A stretch of 64,000 nucleotides of DNA from Gnomoniopsis sp. IMI 355080 (taxonomy: Eukaryota > Ascomycota > Sordariomycetes > Diaporthales > Gnomoniaceae). Below, one piece after another: positions 11,969 to 22,088 of the stretch. The notes under the pieces were generated by a model. It had not been told where the DNA came from. It made no database searches and saw nothing but the letters and a program-made list of their open reading frames with translations. A program made the position numbers and the translations under genes. The first letter of the stretch is position 1. Every line of letters starts with the position of its first letter. The stretch spans positions 1-64,000 of the forward strand of contig JAPEVC010000043.1 in the NCBI GenBank assembly GCA_027946555.1, in the 5' to 3' direction.

Positions 11969-13529
11969 ATGCCCGCAGATACCGCTGGAAAGGCAAGTCT
12001 TCCCCTCCCCTCATGGCGTGAGCGCCCACGCACTGTGAAGCGCGGCAAAGCTAACGAGCCCTCTTCTAGCCCATCACTTGCAAGGTAAACTCGAAAGAAC
12101 CCTACCAATGAATCCGCCGGAGAAATGCGTCTACTGACCTCATCCGTAGGCCGCTGTCGCCTGGGAGGCTGGCAAGGACCTCAGCATCGAAGACGTCGAG
12201 GTTGCTGCCCCCAAAGCCCACGAAGTCCGCATTCAGATCTACTACACCGGTGTATGCCACACCGATGCCTACACACTGTCAGGCAAGGATCCTGAGGGTG
12301 CCTTCCCCATCGTCCTGGGACACGAGGGTGCTGGTATTGTGGAGTCCGTTGGTGAGGGTGTCACAAACGTCAAGCCTGGCGACCACGTCGTTGCCCTTTA
12401 GTAAGCAGTTTCTTCCCCCTCCCCACACTCCCGGAGTTTAGTTGAGAACGGCATGCGCACCACTTGAGCTTGCTGGCCAATCTCATGGCTTGAGTCTTGG
12501 AAAATGGTGGTGGTTGTATGGAAATCGATGCGCCGGCCATATATGCTTCGTCGGTCAGAAAACTACCCAGAAAATAGCTAATGGCTTCTTAGCACTCCAG
12601 AATGTAAGGAGTGCAAGTTCTGCAAGTCCGGCAAGACCAACCTATGCGGCAAGATTCGCGCCACCCAGGGCAAGGGCCAGATGCCCGACGGCACCACGCG
12701 CTTCAAGTGCAAGGGCAAGGACCTGCTGCACTTTATGGGCACCTCGACCTTCTCTCAGTACACCGTTGTCGCAGATATCTCTGTGGTAGCTATCCCGCAC
12801 GAGAAGGCGCCGATGGACCGCACCTGCTTGCTTGGCTGCGGTATCACGACGGGCTACGGCGCTGCCACAATCACAGCCGGTAAAGGCGGCATTGAGAAGG
12901 GTGCAAATGTCGCCGTATTTGGTGCGGGCTGTGTTGGTCTGTCGGTGATCCAGGGCTGTGTCAAGAATGGTGCGGCTAAGATTATCGTGGTGGACACCAA
13001 TGATGGCAAGGAGGCATGGGGAAAGAAGTTCGGTGCCACGGACTTTGTGAACCCTACAAAGCTGAACGGCCAGTCTATTCAGGACAAGCTGATTGAGATG
13101 ACGGACGGCGGCTGTGACTACACTTTCGACTGCACCGGCAACGTCGGAGTGATGCGAGCCGCACTCGAGGCATGCCACAAGGGTTGGGGAGAGTCCATCA
13201 TCATCGGTGTGGCTGCTGCCGGGCAAGAGATCTCCACAAGGCGTAAGTTGACCCATCACTCACAAATTCTCGCAAAGGAAACCCTTTTGCTGACCTGCAT
13301 GTCGAAAACAGCATTCCAGCTCGTCACTGGCCGTGTGTGGAAGGGCTGTGCATTTGGCGGTGTCAAAGGTCGCAGCCAGCTCCCAGGCCTCGTCCAAGAC
13401 TATCTCAACGGCGATCTGAAGGTTGACGAGTTCATCACTCACCGTCAGTCCCTGGATAAGATCAACCAGGCCTTCCAAGACATGAAGGCTGGCGATTGCG
13501 TGCGCTGCGTTGTCACTATGAAGGAGTAA
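11969..13529 (+). CDS. SFA1: S-(hydroxymethyl)glutathione dehydrogenase (class III alcohol dehydrogenase)
   Basis: Five exons (11969-11992, 12070-12084, 12150-12400, 12593-13242, 13312-13529) encode 385 residues. The enzyme oxidises S-hydroxymethylglutathione to S-formylglutathione with NAD, the main cytosolic route of formaldehyde detoxification, and also reduces S-nitrosoglutathione. Zinc-ADH hallmarks are present: catalytic-zinc ligands in GVCHTDAYTLSG and GHEGAGIVESVGEGV, a four-Cys structural zinc lobe (CKECKFCKSGKTNLC), and the Rossmann Gly motif VFGAGCVGLSVIQG. Length is typical. Two oddities are seen: intron 1 starts with GC (AAAG/GCAAGT), and exon 2 is only 15 nt (PITCK). Both are required to recover the conserved N-terminus PITCKAAVAWEAGKDLS. 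Confidence 0.95.
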
Positions 13530-14293
13530 GGTTGGGTAGTCATTCAAGCCTCCGGTGTGCGGAAGCGAGGAATTGTGTTGTGGTTGAGTGAAGCGAGGAG
13601 TTGGTGAGGAGTTGGTGAGGAGTTGGCGAGAGGTTGGCAAAAAGTCGGCGAGTCAATGTGTCACGCGTTCTAACATCAATTTGGACCACGCAAAGGCATA
13701 TCAATCAAAAGTTTGAGATTGTCCAAATATAACAGATTGTTTCAAACAACGCCTTCGTCAGCCATCGATCTTCCACTAGCATGTCAAGGACAGGTGACAT
13801 ACGAACCCTACAATGGATCAGAATTCGACCAGTCGTGATGTCACGAGCGAAGCGAGAGCGTTGAGAATGCAGCTAATAATGGTGTCTTTATTCTGCTGCT
13901 GCCTACAAGATCATGAGGCTAAATAGATTAGGGACAACGTGGGCCATTCTTGAGACACCCGCCCAGGACGCCGCCCAATGTAAATTCGTGGTAAGTTTTC
14001 AATTGACATGCCTTTCCATCAACCATCGTCTTGTATGTATGTCCACGCTCTAACCGATCTGTTCAAAACTAGGTTCCATGAGCAGCGCCCTCATGTAGGC
14101 GATCCCTCCCCACAATCGCTCCTTGGATAAGGAGACTACGTGCGCTCTCTGGAAACGAAGAGGATTTTTGTGTGTTGTTGGGACGAGGTAATGTTGTTCA
14201 TTCGTCATGTCGTCGCTTGAAGAAGAAGTGAAATTTGATGAATTAGGTTTCGGTACCCCAGGTTCGTTAAGATGACACCGGAGCAGCAACCAC
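13530..14293. other. Intergenic between convergent genes
   Basis: This holds the 3' flanks of the formaldehyde dehydrogenase and pheromone genes plus the 11-bp tandem repeat annotated separately. No further gene was recognised. Confidence 0.5.
13595..13638 (+). repeat. Short tandem repeat, four 11-bp units
   Basis: Units are GAGGAGTTGGT at 13595 and 13606, GAGGAGTTGGC at 13617 and the diverged GAGAGGTTGGC at 13628. The array lies within the presumed 3' untranslated region of the dehydrogenase gene. Confidence 0.8.
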
Positions 14294-15793
14294 TTACTCC
14301 TCGTTGACGTAGTCGAGGAGAGCGCGGGCAGCCGTGTGCATGACCTTGAGGTCGCGCGCGGCGTTGTCACAAGCACCACCGGGAGCGTTGCAGCGGGTGA
14401 CGAGGTTCTCGACGGTGTCGCGCTTCCAGCAGCCCTGGCCGTGGAACAGGCAAAGACGCTCCTCGAGCACATCAGACCGCTTCTCGGGTGCGTGGAAGCT
14501 CTCGATCTCGCCGACCAGCGCCTCGGCGGCACGACGGGCAATGTCGCAGGCGGCGCCAGGGGCGTTGCATGCGCGCTTGTCGGCGGCAGAACCAGCCTCG
14601 GAGCCGGGGGCGGCGTCGCGCTTCCAGCAGCCCTGGCCGTGGAACAGGCAGAGACGGCGGTCGACCTCGCTGCGCTTGTAGGATTGCTCGTCCGCGGTGG
14701 TGTTGATGGAGGCATCGGGGCCGAAGAAGCTGACGAGGTAGAGGTTGTCGAGGTACTTGATGGGGTCGGTGGTGCGACCAGCGAGGAGGTGAGCGATCTC
14801 GTTGGTGGCGCGTTTGGCGTTGTAGGCAGCACCTCCGACGGAGTTGGAGATGGCAGCAGCGCGGGTCTCGGGGGCAGCACCCATGCTGCGGACAGCGTTG
14901 GCGAAAGCGTAGACTGCGCGCTTGACCTTCCAGCAGCCTTGGCCGTGGAACAGGCAGAGCGCCTCGGGGGATGGCTCAGGGGCGGCCTCGGGGGCAGCCT
15001 CACGCTTCCAGCAACCTTGACCGTGGAAGAGGCAGAGAGGGTCGGCCTCGGCGTCAGCAGCAGGAGCAGGGAGAGGAGCAGCCTCGCGCTTCTCCTTCCA
15101 GCATCCCTGGCCGTGGAAGAGGCAGAGAGGGTCGGCGACAGGCTCGGGGGCGGCATCACGCTTCCAGCAGCCTTGGCCGTGGAAGAGGCAGAGAGGATCG
15201 GCTTCGGGGGCAGCCTCGGCGGCGGCCTCACGTTTCCAGCATCCTTGTCCGTGGAAGAGGCAGAGCGGGTCAGCAGTGCGCTTCTCCTCGGCCTCGCGCT
15301 TCCAGCAGCCCTGACCGTGGAACAGGCAGAGAGGGTCGGCCTCGGGAGCAGCCTCGGGGGCGGCGTCACGCTTCCAGCAACCCTGGCCGTGGAACAAGCA
15401 GAGCGCATCAGCCTCGCGCTTCTCGGCGTCACGCTTCCAGCAGCCCTGGCCATGGAACAAGCAGAGAGGGTCAGCGACGGGCTCGGGGACGGCGTCACGC
15501 TTCTCCTTCCAGCAGCCCTGACCGTGGAAGAGGCAGAGAGCCTCAGCCTCAGCCTCGGGCTCGGCCTCACGCTTCCAGCAGCCTTGGCCGTGGAACAGGC
15601 ACAGAGGGTCCGCCTCGGCCTCGGCGTCAGCCTCGCGGGCGACGACGGAAGGGACCGGAGCGGCGTCACGCTTCCAGCAGCCTTGGCCGTGGAAGAGACA
15701 TAATGCGTCGGCCTCGCGCTTCTCGGCTGAGATGGCGGCGGCGGAGGCGGACGTTGCGGAAAAGACCGCAAGAATGAAGGTGGTGAATCTCAT
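14294..15793 (-). CDS. ppg1: Alpha-type mating pheromone precursor with 13 core copies
   Basis: One intronless frame encodes 499 residues: a secretion signal (residues 1 to about 18, MRFTTFILAVFSATSASA) followed by 13 identical copies of LCLFHGQGCW (first at 31-40, last at 447-456). Nearly every copy is followed directly by Kex2-type KR (or KEKR/KVKR). Eleven are preceded by XA/XP dipeptides (EADA, EADP) suited to Ste13-type trimming, and the last two are preceded directly by RR or ER. This is the architecture of alpha-factor-like peptides secreted by one mating type and sensed by a Ste2-class receptor. The C(x)nGQxCW core fits filamentous ascomycete pheromones, and it resembles the Cryphonectria core as I recall it. 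Position 1 is Leu, not the usual Trp. The C-terminal third also carries two CNAPG(A/G)ACD segments between basic sites. Confidence 0.93.
   Translation of the reverse strand: MRFTTFILAVFSATSASAAAISAEKREADALCLFHGQGCWKRDAAPVPSVVAREADAEAEADPLCLFHGQGCWKREAEPEAEAEALCLFHGQGCWKEKRDAVPEPVADPLCLFHGQGCWKRDAEKREADALCLFHGQGCWKRDAAPEAAPEADPLCLFHGQGCWKREAEEKRTADPLCLFHGQGCWKREAAAEAAPEADPLCLFHGQGCWKRDAAPEPVADPLCLFHGQGCWKEKREAAPLPAPAADAEADPLCLFHGQGCWKREAAPEAAPEPSPEALCLFHGQGCWKVKRAVYAFANAVRSMGAAPETRAAAISNSVGGAAYNAKRATNEIAHLLAGRTTDPIKYLDNLYLVSFFGPDASINTTADEQSYKRSEVDRRLCLFHGQGCWKRDAAPGSEAGSAADKRACNAPGAACDIARRAAEALVGEIESFHAPEKRSDVLEERLCLFHGQGCWKRDTVENLVTRCNAPGGACDNAARDLKVMHTAARALLDYVNEE
14426..15703 (-). repeat. 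Coding repeat array of the pheromone core
   Basis: Thirteen 30-bp core units encode the same decapeptide and are separated by variable Ala/Glu/Asp/Pro-rich spacers. Eleven are closely packed in the first two thirds. Two are set apart near the C-terminus by unique sequence. Codon choice differs slightly between units (for example TTC-CAC-GGC-CAG versus TTC-CAT-GGC-CAG), so the array is not a recent perfect amplification. Confidence 0.9.
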
Positions 15794-17036
15794 GTCGGCA
15801 ATGAGATGCTTGTAGTGGCTGTATCTTCTGTGAAAAAGAGTGTGAAGATTGTTTGGTCTTTAATGAATGGCGATGACCGTGTTACGTTCAACACTTGGTG
15901 ATCTTGACTGAGGTGGGTGGATCAGATTGAAGAGGCGACCTCTTGGTGAGGAAGGAAGAGGAAATAATCAGCAAAGATGGTGCCATCGCCGAGATCTTAT
16001 ACCCAATAAAACGGATCTATACTGAGATTCTATTGATGGTGGTGTTGAAGGGGAGTGTCTATTCAGGACAATAACCTCAATGGTTGCTGAATAGGGCCAC
16101 CTGCCAGACCGGCGGGAACAACCCAGCCTGACCTCAAGAGTCTAGCGTCCAGAATTTCCGGTCCTTTCGATGACTTCTTTTGTCGAGCATTTAGAAGAAC
16201 GAAGTTCCATTGAGTTAGTTGTGCCCTCATGACGGGTAGGTGGTGGAGGTAGTCTATTCAGGTTCTGAATAGGAACCCGAACTGCAAAGACCATGCATGT
16301 AGAGAAGGAGGCCTTCACACAAAGCACGCCCGAAATGTCTCGGCCTATCCACATGCCCGCCTTACGACGGCGGTTTTCTGCCTTCGAGTCCGCGAGAACT
16401 CTGAAAATAGCCCAATTGCCCACAATACCTGGTCCATCCTGGGGCGTTATCCTGGTTCGACTGAAGCAGACTGATGAGATTGTGGAACAAGGCAGTGGTC
16501 AAAGAGCTTGCTCTAATTGATAGCCAGGCTTTTGGAACAGCTCAAAAAACAGAGGTTTTATTCAAAACCGAATCAGGAAGGCCAGTGACTACTGTCCAGT
16601 CAGTCCGTCACTCTGCCACTCTGCCTCAAAACCAGGCACAACAGGAAGTGATACGCAGTTTCTGTATTCTTTGTTCCGAACAGGTTGGGGAACATCCTGC
16701 CTGTATAGCACATGTCAATATGCCAGATACAGTCTTGACACTGAAGAGCCTTCCCAAGTTTTAATTGTTAGGATCGTCTGGATATATAGGGGAGAAACAT
16801 CGGTGGAAGAAAAGGTCAATCCTGCGCCGAGGTGAACGCCGGGCCGGCGCCGGGCCCGTTCATTACGCCAAGCAACCGCAATCGGACCCGGATTGCCTGG
16901 CCCGAGTAACCCGCCGCGCTGGCCCAGTAGCGAAGTTGTCAACAAATCTCTGATTTTTGCCAGCTACCATATTTCGCAGAGAGTTACTCTTCTGTTCGGA
17001 CACTTTGCAGATTCCATAGCTCTCTCAGACTTCAAT
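15794..17036. other. Intergenic, divergent promoters of the pheromone and esterase genes
   Basis: Both flanking genes start from this stretch. It contains an ATTGTT (HMG-box core) at 15847-15852 and a full TTCTTTGTTC box at 16667-16676. Short frames at 16142-16945 on both strands were not supported. Confidence 0.5.
16667..16676 (+). promoter_or_regulatory. TR-box-like HMG-domain site
   Basis: TTCTTTGTTC matches the TTCTTTGTTY box bound by Ste11-type HMG factors in fission yeast, and contains the CTTTG core bound by MAT HMG proteins in filamentous ascomycetes. It lies about 870 bp upstream of the pheromone start and 360 bp upstream of the esterase start. Function is inferred from the motif only. 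Confidence 0.3.
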
Positions 17037-18128
17037 ATGGGCGACAAATCCGGGCCTCAGCCTCCATATCCTCTCCACCCCTCCGTGGTCCCCCGCCTAG
17101 CTCCAGATTATGCTGCGTTCTACAATGAGCACATCATAGACAAGCAGCAGGTCCACTTGCAGAGTCTGGAAGCGTCTCGTCAAAGTGGCACTCTCATTCC
17201 TGGAGCCGGGCCGCTTTACCCCGTGGCAAAAACCGAGGATTTCTCGATTCCACGACGCGAGAGCAGCGGTCCCGATCTGAAAGTCCGGTTCTTCACACCT
17301 CAAGGGAAGAAGCCAGAAGAGGGTTGGCCATGTCTGATATACTACCATGGCGGTGGCTGGGTCCTTGGAAATATCCACACAGAGAACGTGATCGCGACTA
17401 ACCTGTGCGGGCGAGCGAATTGTGTTGTCGTCAGCGTTGACTACAGGTCTGCTTCTCCATCTTCCCTCTTCCAGAAAGGGCACGGATACTAACCTATTTC
17501 TCACAGGCTCGCTCCCGAGGATCCTTTCCCTGCTGCCGTCGAAGACGCCTGGGAAGGCTTGCTATGGGCAGTGAATGGACCTGGCAAAGAGAAGCTCGCT
17601 ATCGACACCACTAGGCTAGCAACAGGTGGCTCGTCTGCCGGTGCAAATCTAGCTGCAGTCGTGTGCCAGCGAGCCGCCGACAGACCTGAGCTCGGACTCT
17701 CCTTCGTTGCCCAGCTTCTCTCGGTGCCAGTGGCCGACAACAGTGCCTCTCCTGAAACCAAGGCATCATGGAAGGAGAATGAGTTTGTCCCTGCATTACC
17801 AGCAGCAAAGATGCTGTGGTACAGGCGTCATTATCTCCCGAACGAGAAGGACTGGACCCACCCTGAGGCAAGCCCGATATTCTGGACCGGGGACTGGTCG
17901 AAGCTGCCCGCAGCAGAGGTTGTGCTTGGTGAATTAGACGTGCTACGGACAGAAGGCGAAGAGTTTGCGGCAAAGTTGGTGAAGGCAGGCAAGACCAGCA
18001 CGAGGGTCACCACCATGAGAGGTCAGCCTCATCCATTCATTGCCATGGACGGGGTGTTGGACTGTGGCGCACTGGCCATCACACTGTTTGCGGAGAGACT
18101 TCTGAGGGCATTCTATGTCAGCACTTGA
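17037..18128 (+). CDS. Alpha/beta hydrolase, hormone-sensitive-lipase-like esterase
   Basis: Two exons (17037-17446, 17507-18128) give 343 residues. The 60-nt intron has a weak donor (GTCTGC) but a perfect branch and acceptor (ATACTAACCTATTTCTCACAG), and splicing restores the conserved VDYRLAPEDPFPAAVED. Family IV (HSL) features are in order: oxyanion motif YYHGGGWVLG, nucleophile elbow GGSSAGANLAA (GxSxG, with Ser where GDSAG is commoner), acid region VVLGELDVLRTEGEEFA and catalytic His in GQPHPFIAMDG. No signal peptide is seen, so it is probably cytosolic. It likely hydrolyses short-chain esters, and the substrate is unknown. It is divergent from the pheromone gene. Confidence 0.88.
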
Positions 18129-18353
18129 GAATTGCTTGAATATATGAGGCGTCTTGTGACCTAGACACAAATAAGGCATCGCTAGGTGCTGCAACAGGCA
18201 TTCTAGAATCCGATGTTCAACGAAACTCAATATGGATCAACTTGTAAAATAAGCAATACAGTACTAAAGGTAACCTAGTTGTACCATCACCCTGCTGTGG
18301 ACGAATCCAACCAATTCATGCCGCCCTCGCCCTCACGGAGGATGACTCGGTAT

Positions 18354-21300
18354 CTATTCCTCCAGTACCCGCATCTTCTTTGATTCCTGACTCTCGCAAA
18401 TGCCTTGCGACTTCCTCTTCGCCGAACTTCCCGCTTTAGACTCTTCCAGCAGTTGGAGTAGATCTTCTGCCTCGCTTTTTCCAAAGCAATCATTTATTGC
18501 CAGCTCGAAATCTGTACTGACAGCCCGGCTCACTAAACCTCGCTTGATGAGGGTCCGAACAGTCCGACAGGCGGCGTAATGATCTCTTCGCTCATAACAA
18601 CCAAGTTCTTTATTAGACCTTCCTCGCCCATATAGATAACGTAATCGGCCACAGTAAGTCTGAGCGACTGTCGTCCTTTCATCGTCATGCCAGACCTCAG
18701 ACTCTATACCCAAGCTTGCTCCAGCATCAATGAAATCCCCCAGGACTTTTGAGTAAGCCGCATAATCATCCCAAACAAACTTTCCGGGAGTGAGAAACAT
18801 TGAGAACGCGCTTGAGCCGTCTTTCAGAGCATTGGGATCTGCACCAAGGGCGAGAAAAAGCGTGAATATCTGAAGCTGATCTTCGCTGAGGGGTCCGTCA
18901 TGGTCACCCAAAAAATACTTGCGAATGAAGTAAAGCCAGGGTGTACCGTGGGGAATATGCCTGGAAAACTCGTTTGGGTCGAAATGAAGTTCGCTGATCA
19001 GGTGCTCAATTGTTTCCACTAGGGTAGAACCCTTGGAGGGATAGTTGAGCCAGTTGAAACCATGAATGGCAACGAAGAGTGGAGAGACTTCGAAATTAGA
19101 AAAGTAATCGCCTCCGTGAGCAACATGTGCAACAATTCGAGGGTATAGAGGACTCTGTAGGAGCGCTTCGCGAAATGGCAGGGTAGGGTGACACCCTTCA
19201 AGATATAATGCTTGTCCAGACTCGAACATCGTGACCACTGAGCTTTCCAGCTCATCCACCAGTTCTCCCAAAACCTCAAGACTTCGGTCAGCAACTCTAG
19301 CACCGAGTTTGAAGCAGTCACGTAGGTGATAATATAGATAGCCGTCAGCACGACCCGGTGCCTCTCTGATATATGTCCAAAGCTGGTCGTCACCTGCAAA
19401 ATCTCTCGATTTTACTACCACAATGTATGCCTTGAAAATTGACAGTGCCGGCTCAAAGTTGGCTTTCACTTTCGATCTCAGGTACCGCATCATCTTGTCT
19501 GTGAGAAGAAAGTCTCTTACAGTCCGGTGAAGAATACGACTGTTTCGACCTCACTTATACCAGTCTCCAAGAGCCCGTGCGACTGCGCATTCAAGCGCCA
19601 ACGTGTCCGGGATCGTAGAGCATCTAAATCAGCACCTGATGGAGATCCAACAGGCCAATCGATGGCATATCTGTCGTTCTTTTTCTCGTTTTCGTGATGT
19701 ACCAACGCGTCGAGCATCAAGGGCCAAGTTAGGGTGGGAACCTCGCCAGCCTCAAGAACGAGGAGGAATGTCTGAGCCAGTTTCTCGTGGTAAACGTTGT
19801 TGATCGAGTCCAGCATTTGTTTGAAGAGCCTCTCGAGCTCACTTGGCATAGCTTTTAACCGATCCCGTAATTCTCCCAGATCATCGTCATTAGTCAATCC
19901 ATCTCGGAGAGATCTTGTTACGAGAAGCACCCAAAGGAACACCCCGTTGGCTTTGTTCCTGATTTCTCTGATCAAATTCTCCTTTTCCGTCTCGTCTGCA
20001 GAACAGCTAGCCCATCTCCTGTGGCTCTGCAATCGTTCTCGTGCGAAATTGGCAATATCGTCCTGTGTGTAGTCGTGAATAGCAAGCTGAGGCCTGCCTT
20101 CGAAAGCATCCTTGAAAACGTTGAGAGGCCGGCTGGAAAGGCAGAGCTTCAAATTCGCCGACTTGGTTAATTGAACGAGGAATTCGCACAGAACATCATG
20201 TTCGCCTCCATATTCATCCAGACCATCAATAAACCAACAGAAACTGGTTCCTAGTTTTGAACAGTCCGAAATTGACTGAAGAGTTGAGGTCAACTCGGCC
20301 ATTGACCATGATTGGGCACGGTCAAGCCTCACCGTCTCCCATCGCGAGGGACAGATGACTGGAATGATCTCAGGGCACGCGCAAAACACATCGTATATCA
20401 AAGTCTGCAAGAGTCCTCGTTGAGACCGCTGTTCCGTTGTTCCTGCGCTCCAGAAGTAATGGGAAGCAATGGCCACGGGCTTGGGGTTCGCCCATTCTTT
20501 TAAGAGACCAACAGTCGTCGAGTGGCCAGCGAGGAATTTTATCAATGTCGACTTGCCAGAGCCAGCTCTTCCGAATACCCAAAACACGCTATCACAATCT
20601 CTTCGGAGCCATTCAGCAAGTTTGGAATCGAGGATCCATTGAAATGTTGTGGCAGAAGCTTCAGCAATAGCTTCATGGCGTGTCGTGCAAGACGGGAAGC
20701 TGAGACTTGATAACATCAAGTTTTGTCTTTGCTTCACCTCGAGATCGTCCTGAATGTCCCGAAGCTTTCTGACGATGTCTTCAATGGACTGTATCATCTG
20801 CGTATCGCTAGATTGCTGAATCTGGGACTGATTGGCGGAAGAATCGACGGTCAACTTCAAATTATTCAGGTCCTCAGTCAGCCGGTCAAAACTAGCCGTC
20901 TGGTTGAGCTGAAGCCTGTAGCCTTCCGCTTTCAAACCTTTCAGCTGAGAACCAAGATGTGTAATATTGTCCCTAGTGAAGTCAGAAATAGGTTTTCCAG
21001 AAGAGGCTGCCGACCCAGGAGGATGATCAAATCCTACATTGTGAGGCTTTGCACGTAGACAGCAACCAAGCGTCGTGACTTGTCGATACGACGCTCAAGC
21101 TCTCGAATCTCACTTGCTCCCCATACGGTCTTTATCGCAGCCTTGAGGCTTTCCCAGCGCCGGTTTTTCTGGCACTCAACCTTCAGCTTTTGAAGTATAA
21201 CCACGAGCGCATCACAGTCGGATTTGCAGTCGTTCGCTAGATTTCTCATCTTCGCTCCCAACTCTCCTCCTGCAGGCGCGCTAGTTGATGAGCCCAGTTT

Positions 21301-21468
21301 CGCACTCAAGGCTTTCATTGCAGAGCAAGACGATTCGAGCGCCAGGGCCTTAGATGATGAGCCATGAGCACTTCGAAAAATCTCGTTGCTAGATGAAAGA
21401 AGCTTGGCAGTGAAGTCTAGGAATTGCAAGACGCTCGTCGCAATGCTGAGCGAAGAAAATGGGTCCAT
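18354..21468 (-). CDS. STAND protein with NACHT NTPase and DUF7791-like region; frame disrupted
   Basis: Exon 1 (21468-21038) carries the fungal STAND N-terminal domain (MDPFSSLSIATSVLQFLDF). Exon 2 (from 20972, after a 65-nt intron, donor GTAGGA, acceptor CACTAG) carries the P-loop GRAGSGKST (about residues 278-286), Walker B FIDGLDEY and a DUF7791-like stretch (YHEKLAQTFLLVLEAGEVPTLTW). At 19534-19527 the conserved VVFFHRTVRDFLLTDK element is split by loss of one base: VVFF is in one frame and HRTVRDFLLTDKMMRY in another. A possible 56-nt intron (19554-19499, GTGAGG to CTCACAG) would restore phase and give 997 residues, but it deletes this element. The C-terminal region has an ankyrin-like LFLALGADPNA. 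STAND proteins are intracellular sensors, often in nonself recognition. This is either a pseudogene, a spliced rescue or a sequence error. Confidence 0.75.
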
Positions 21469-22088
21469 TCTAATATGGATGAGTCGTAAAGATGAGTGAG
21501 AGAAGAATAAGTTGTCTGTTGGGGGTGAATTGTGAGAGAAACATGTGTCTTGGAATAACTTTGAAGAGTAGATGATTGAGGATTAGATATTCGGGTCGCC
21601 AGCCCAAAGACGTCCTCGAGGTGGCTGAGCGTCAGCTGTGGGCGGAGCATCCCCGGTGGGCGGCTGTGGACTGGCCATGCAGAGAGAGGCTTCTGCATAA
21701 TGACGTGAGTTGGCTGATTTCTTAGGGATAACTTGGGGCATCGAGTATGATCTTGCCATGATACAATTTCGAGTAGGAGGCAGGAGACGGAAACGATGGA
21801 GTAACGATCCAAGATGCGTACTGCGGCACTCGATGTATATTAATGCATTTCCTAGACAAAATTCACAACGTGTGAATTCTCAACTGCTTTCATCATCCTT
21901 TTCATGCAGGTGTTTTACAAGCAGGTCCGAGCCAGGCCTCATATCCAGGGCATTCTGCGACTTGGTACCAGAGCCGTGTCCTTGTGAAGTATTTGCAGGT
22001 GGCCTCACTCTCAACATTGCTAAGGTCTGTGTCCAGGTTGAGGACCTTCAATCAAAGCGAACTATCATCTTCTCGGCTCGGTATGACA
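21469..22088. other. Intergenic, promoter of the STAND gene
   Basis: This contains the 5' flank of the STAND gene and the 3' flank of the arrestin-like gene. Short frames only. Nothing further is supported. Confidence 0.45.

Noticed and set aside
14336..15703. A 455-codon open frame on the plus strand across the pheromone gene
   Set aside because: It is the complement of the repeated core and GC-rich spacers. Its product is a low-complexity Leu/Ala/Gly/Glu repeat without family features, while the minus frame has a signal peptide and processing sites.
14294..15793. Reading the repeat protein as a RiPP (dikaritin-type) precursor
   Set aside because: The layout of signal peptide, repeats and KR sites is shared, but the core matches alpha pheromones with two Cys and a final Trp, and no UstY-like (DUF3328) or other tailoring gene lies nearby.
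18354..20935. Treating the two halves of the STAND protein as separate genes
   Set aside because: The conserved HRTVRDFLLTDK element bridges the two frames, showing one ancestral reading frame.
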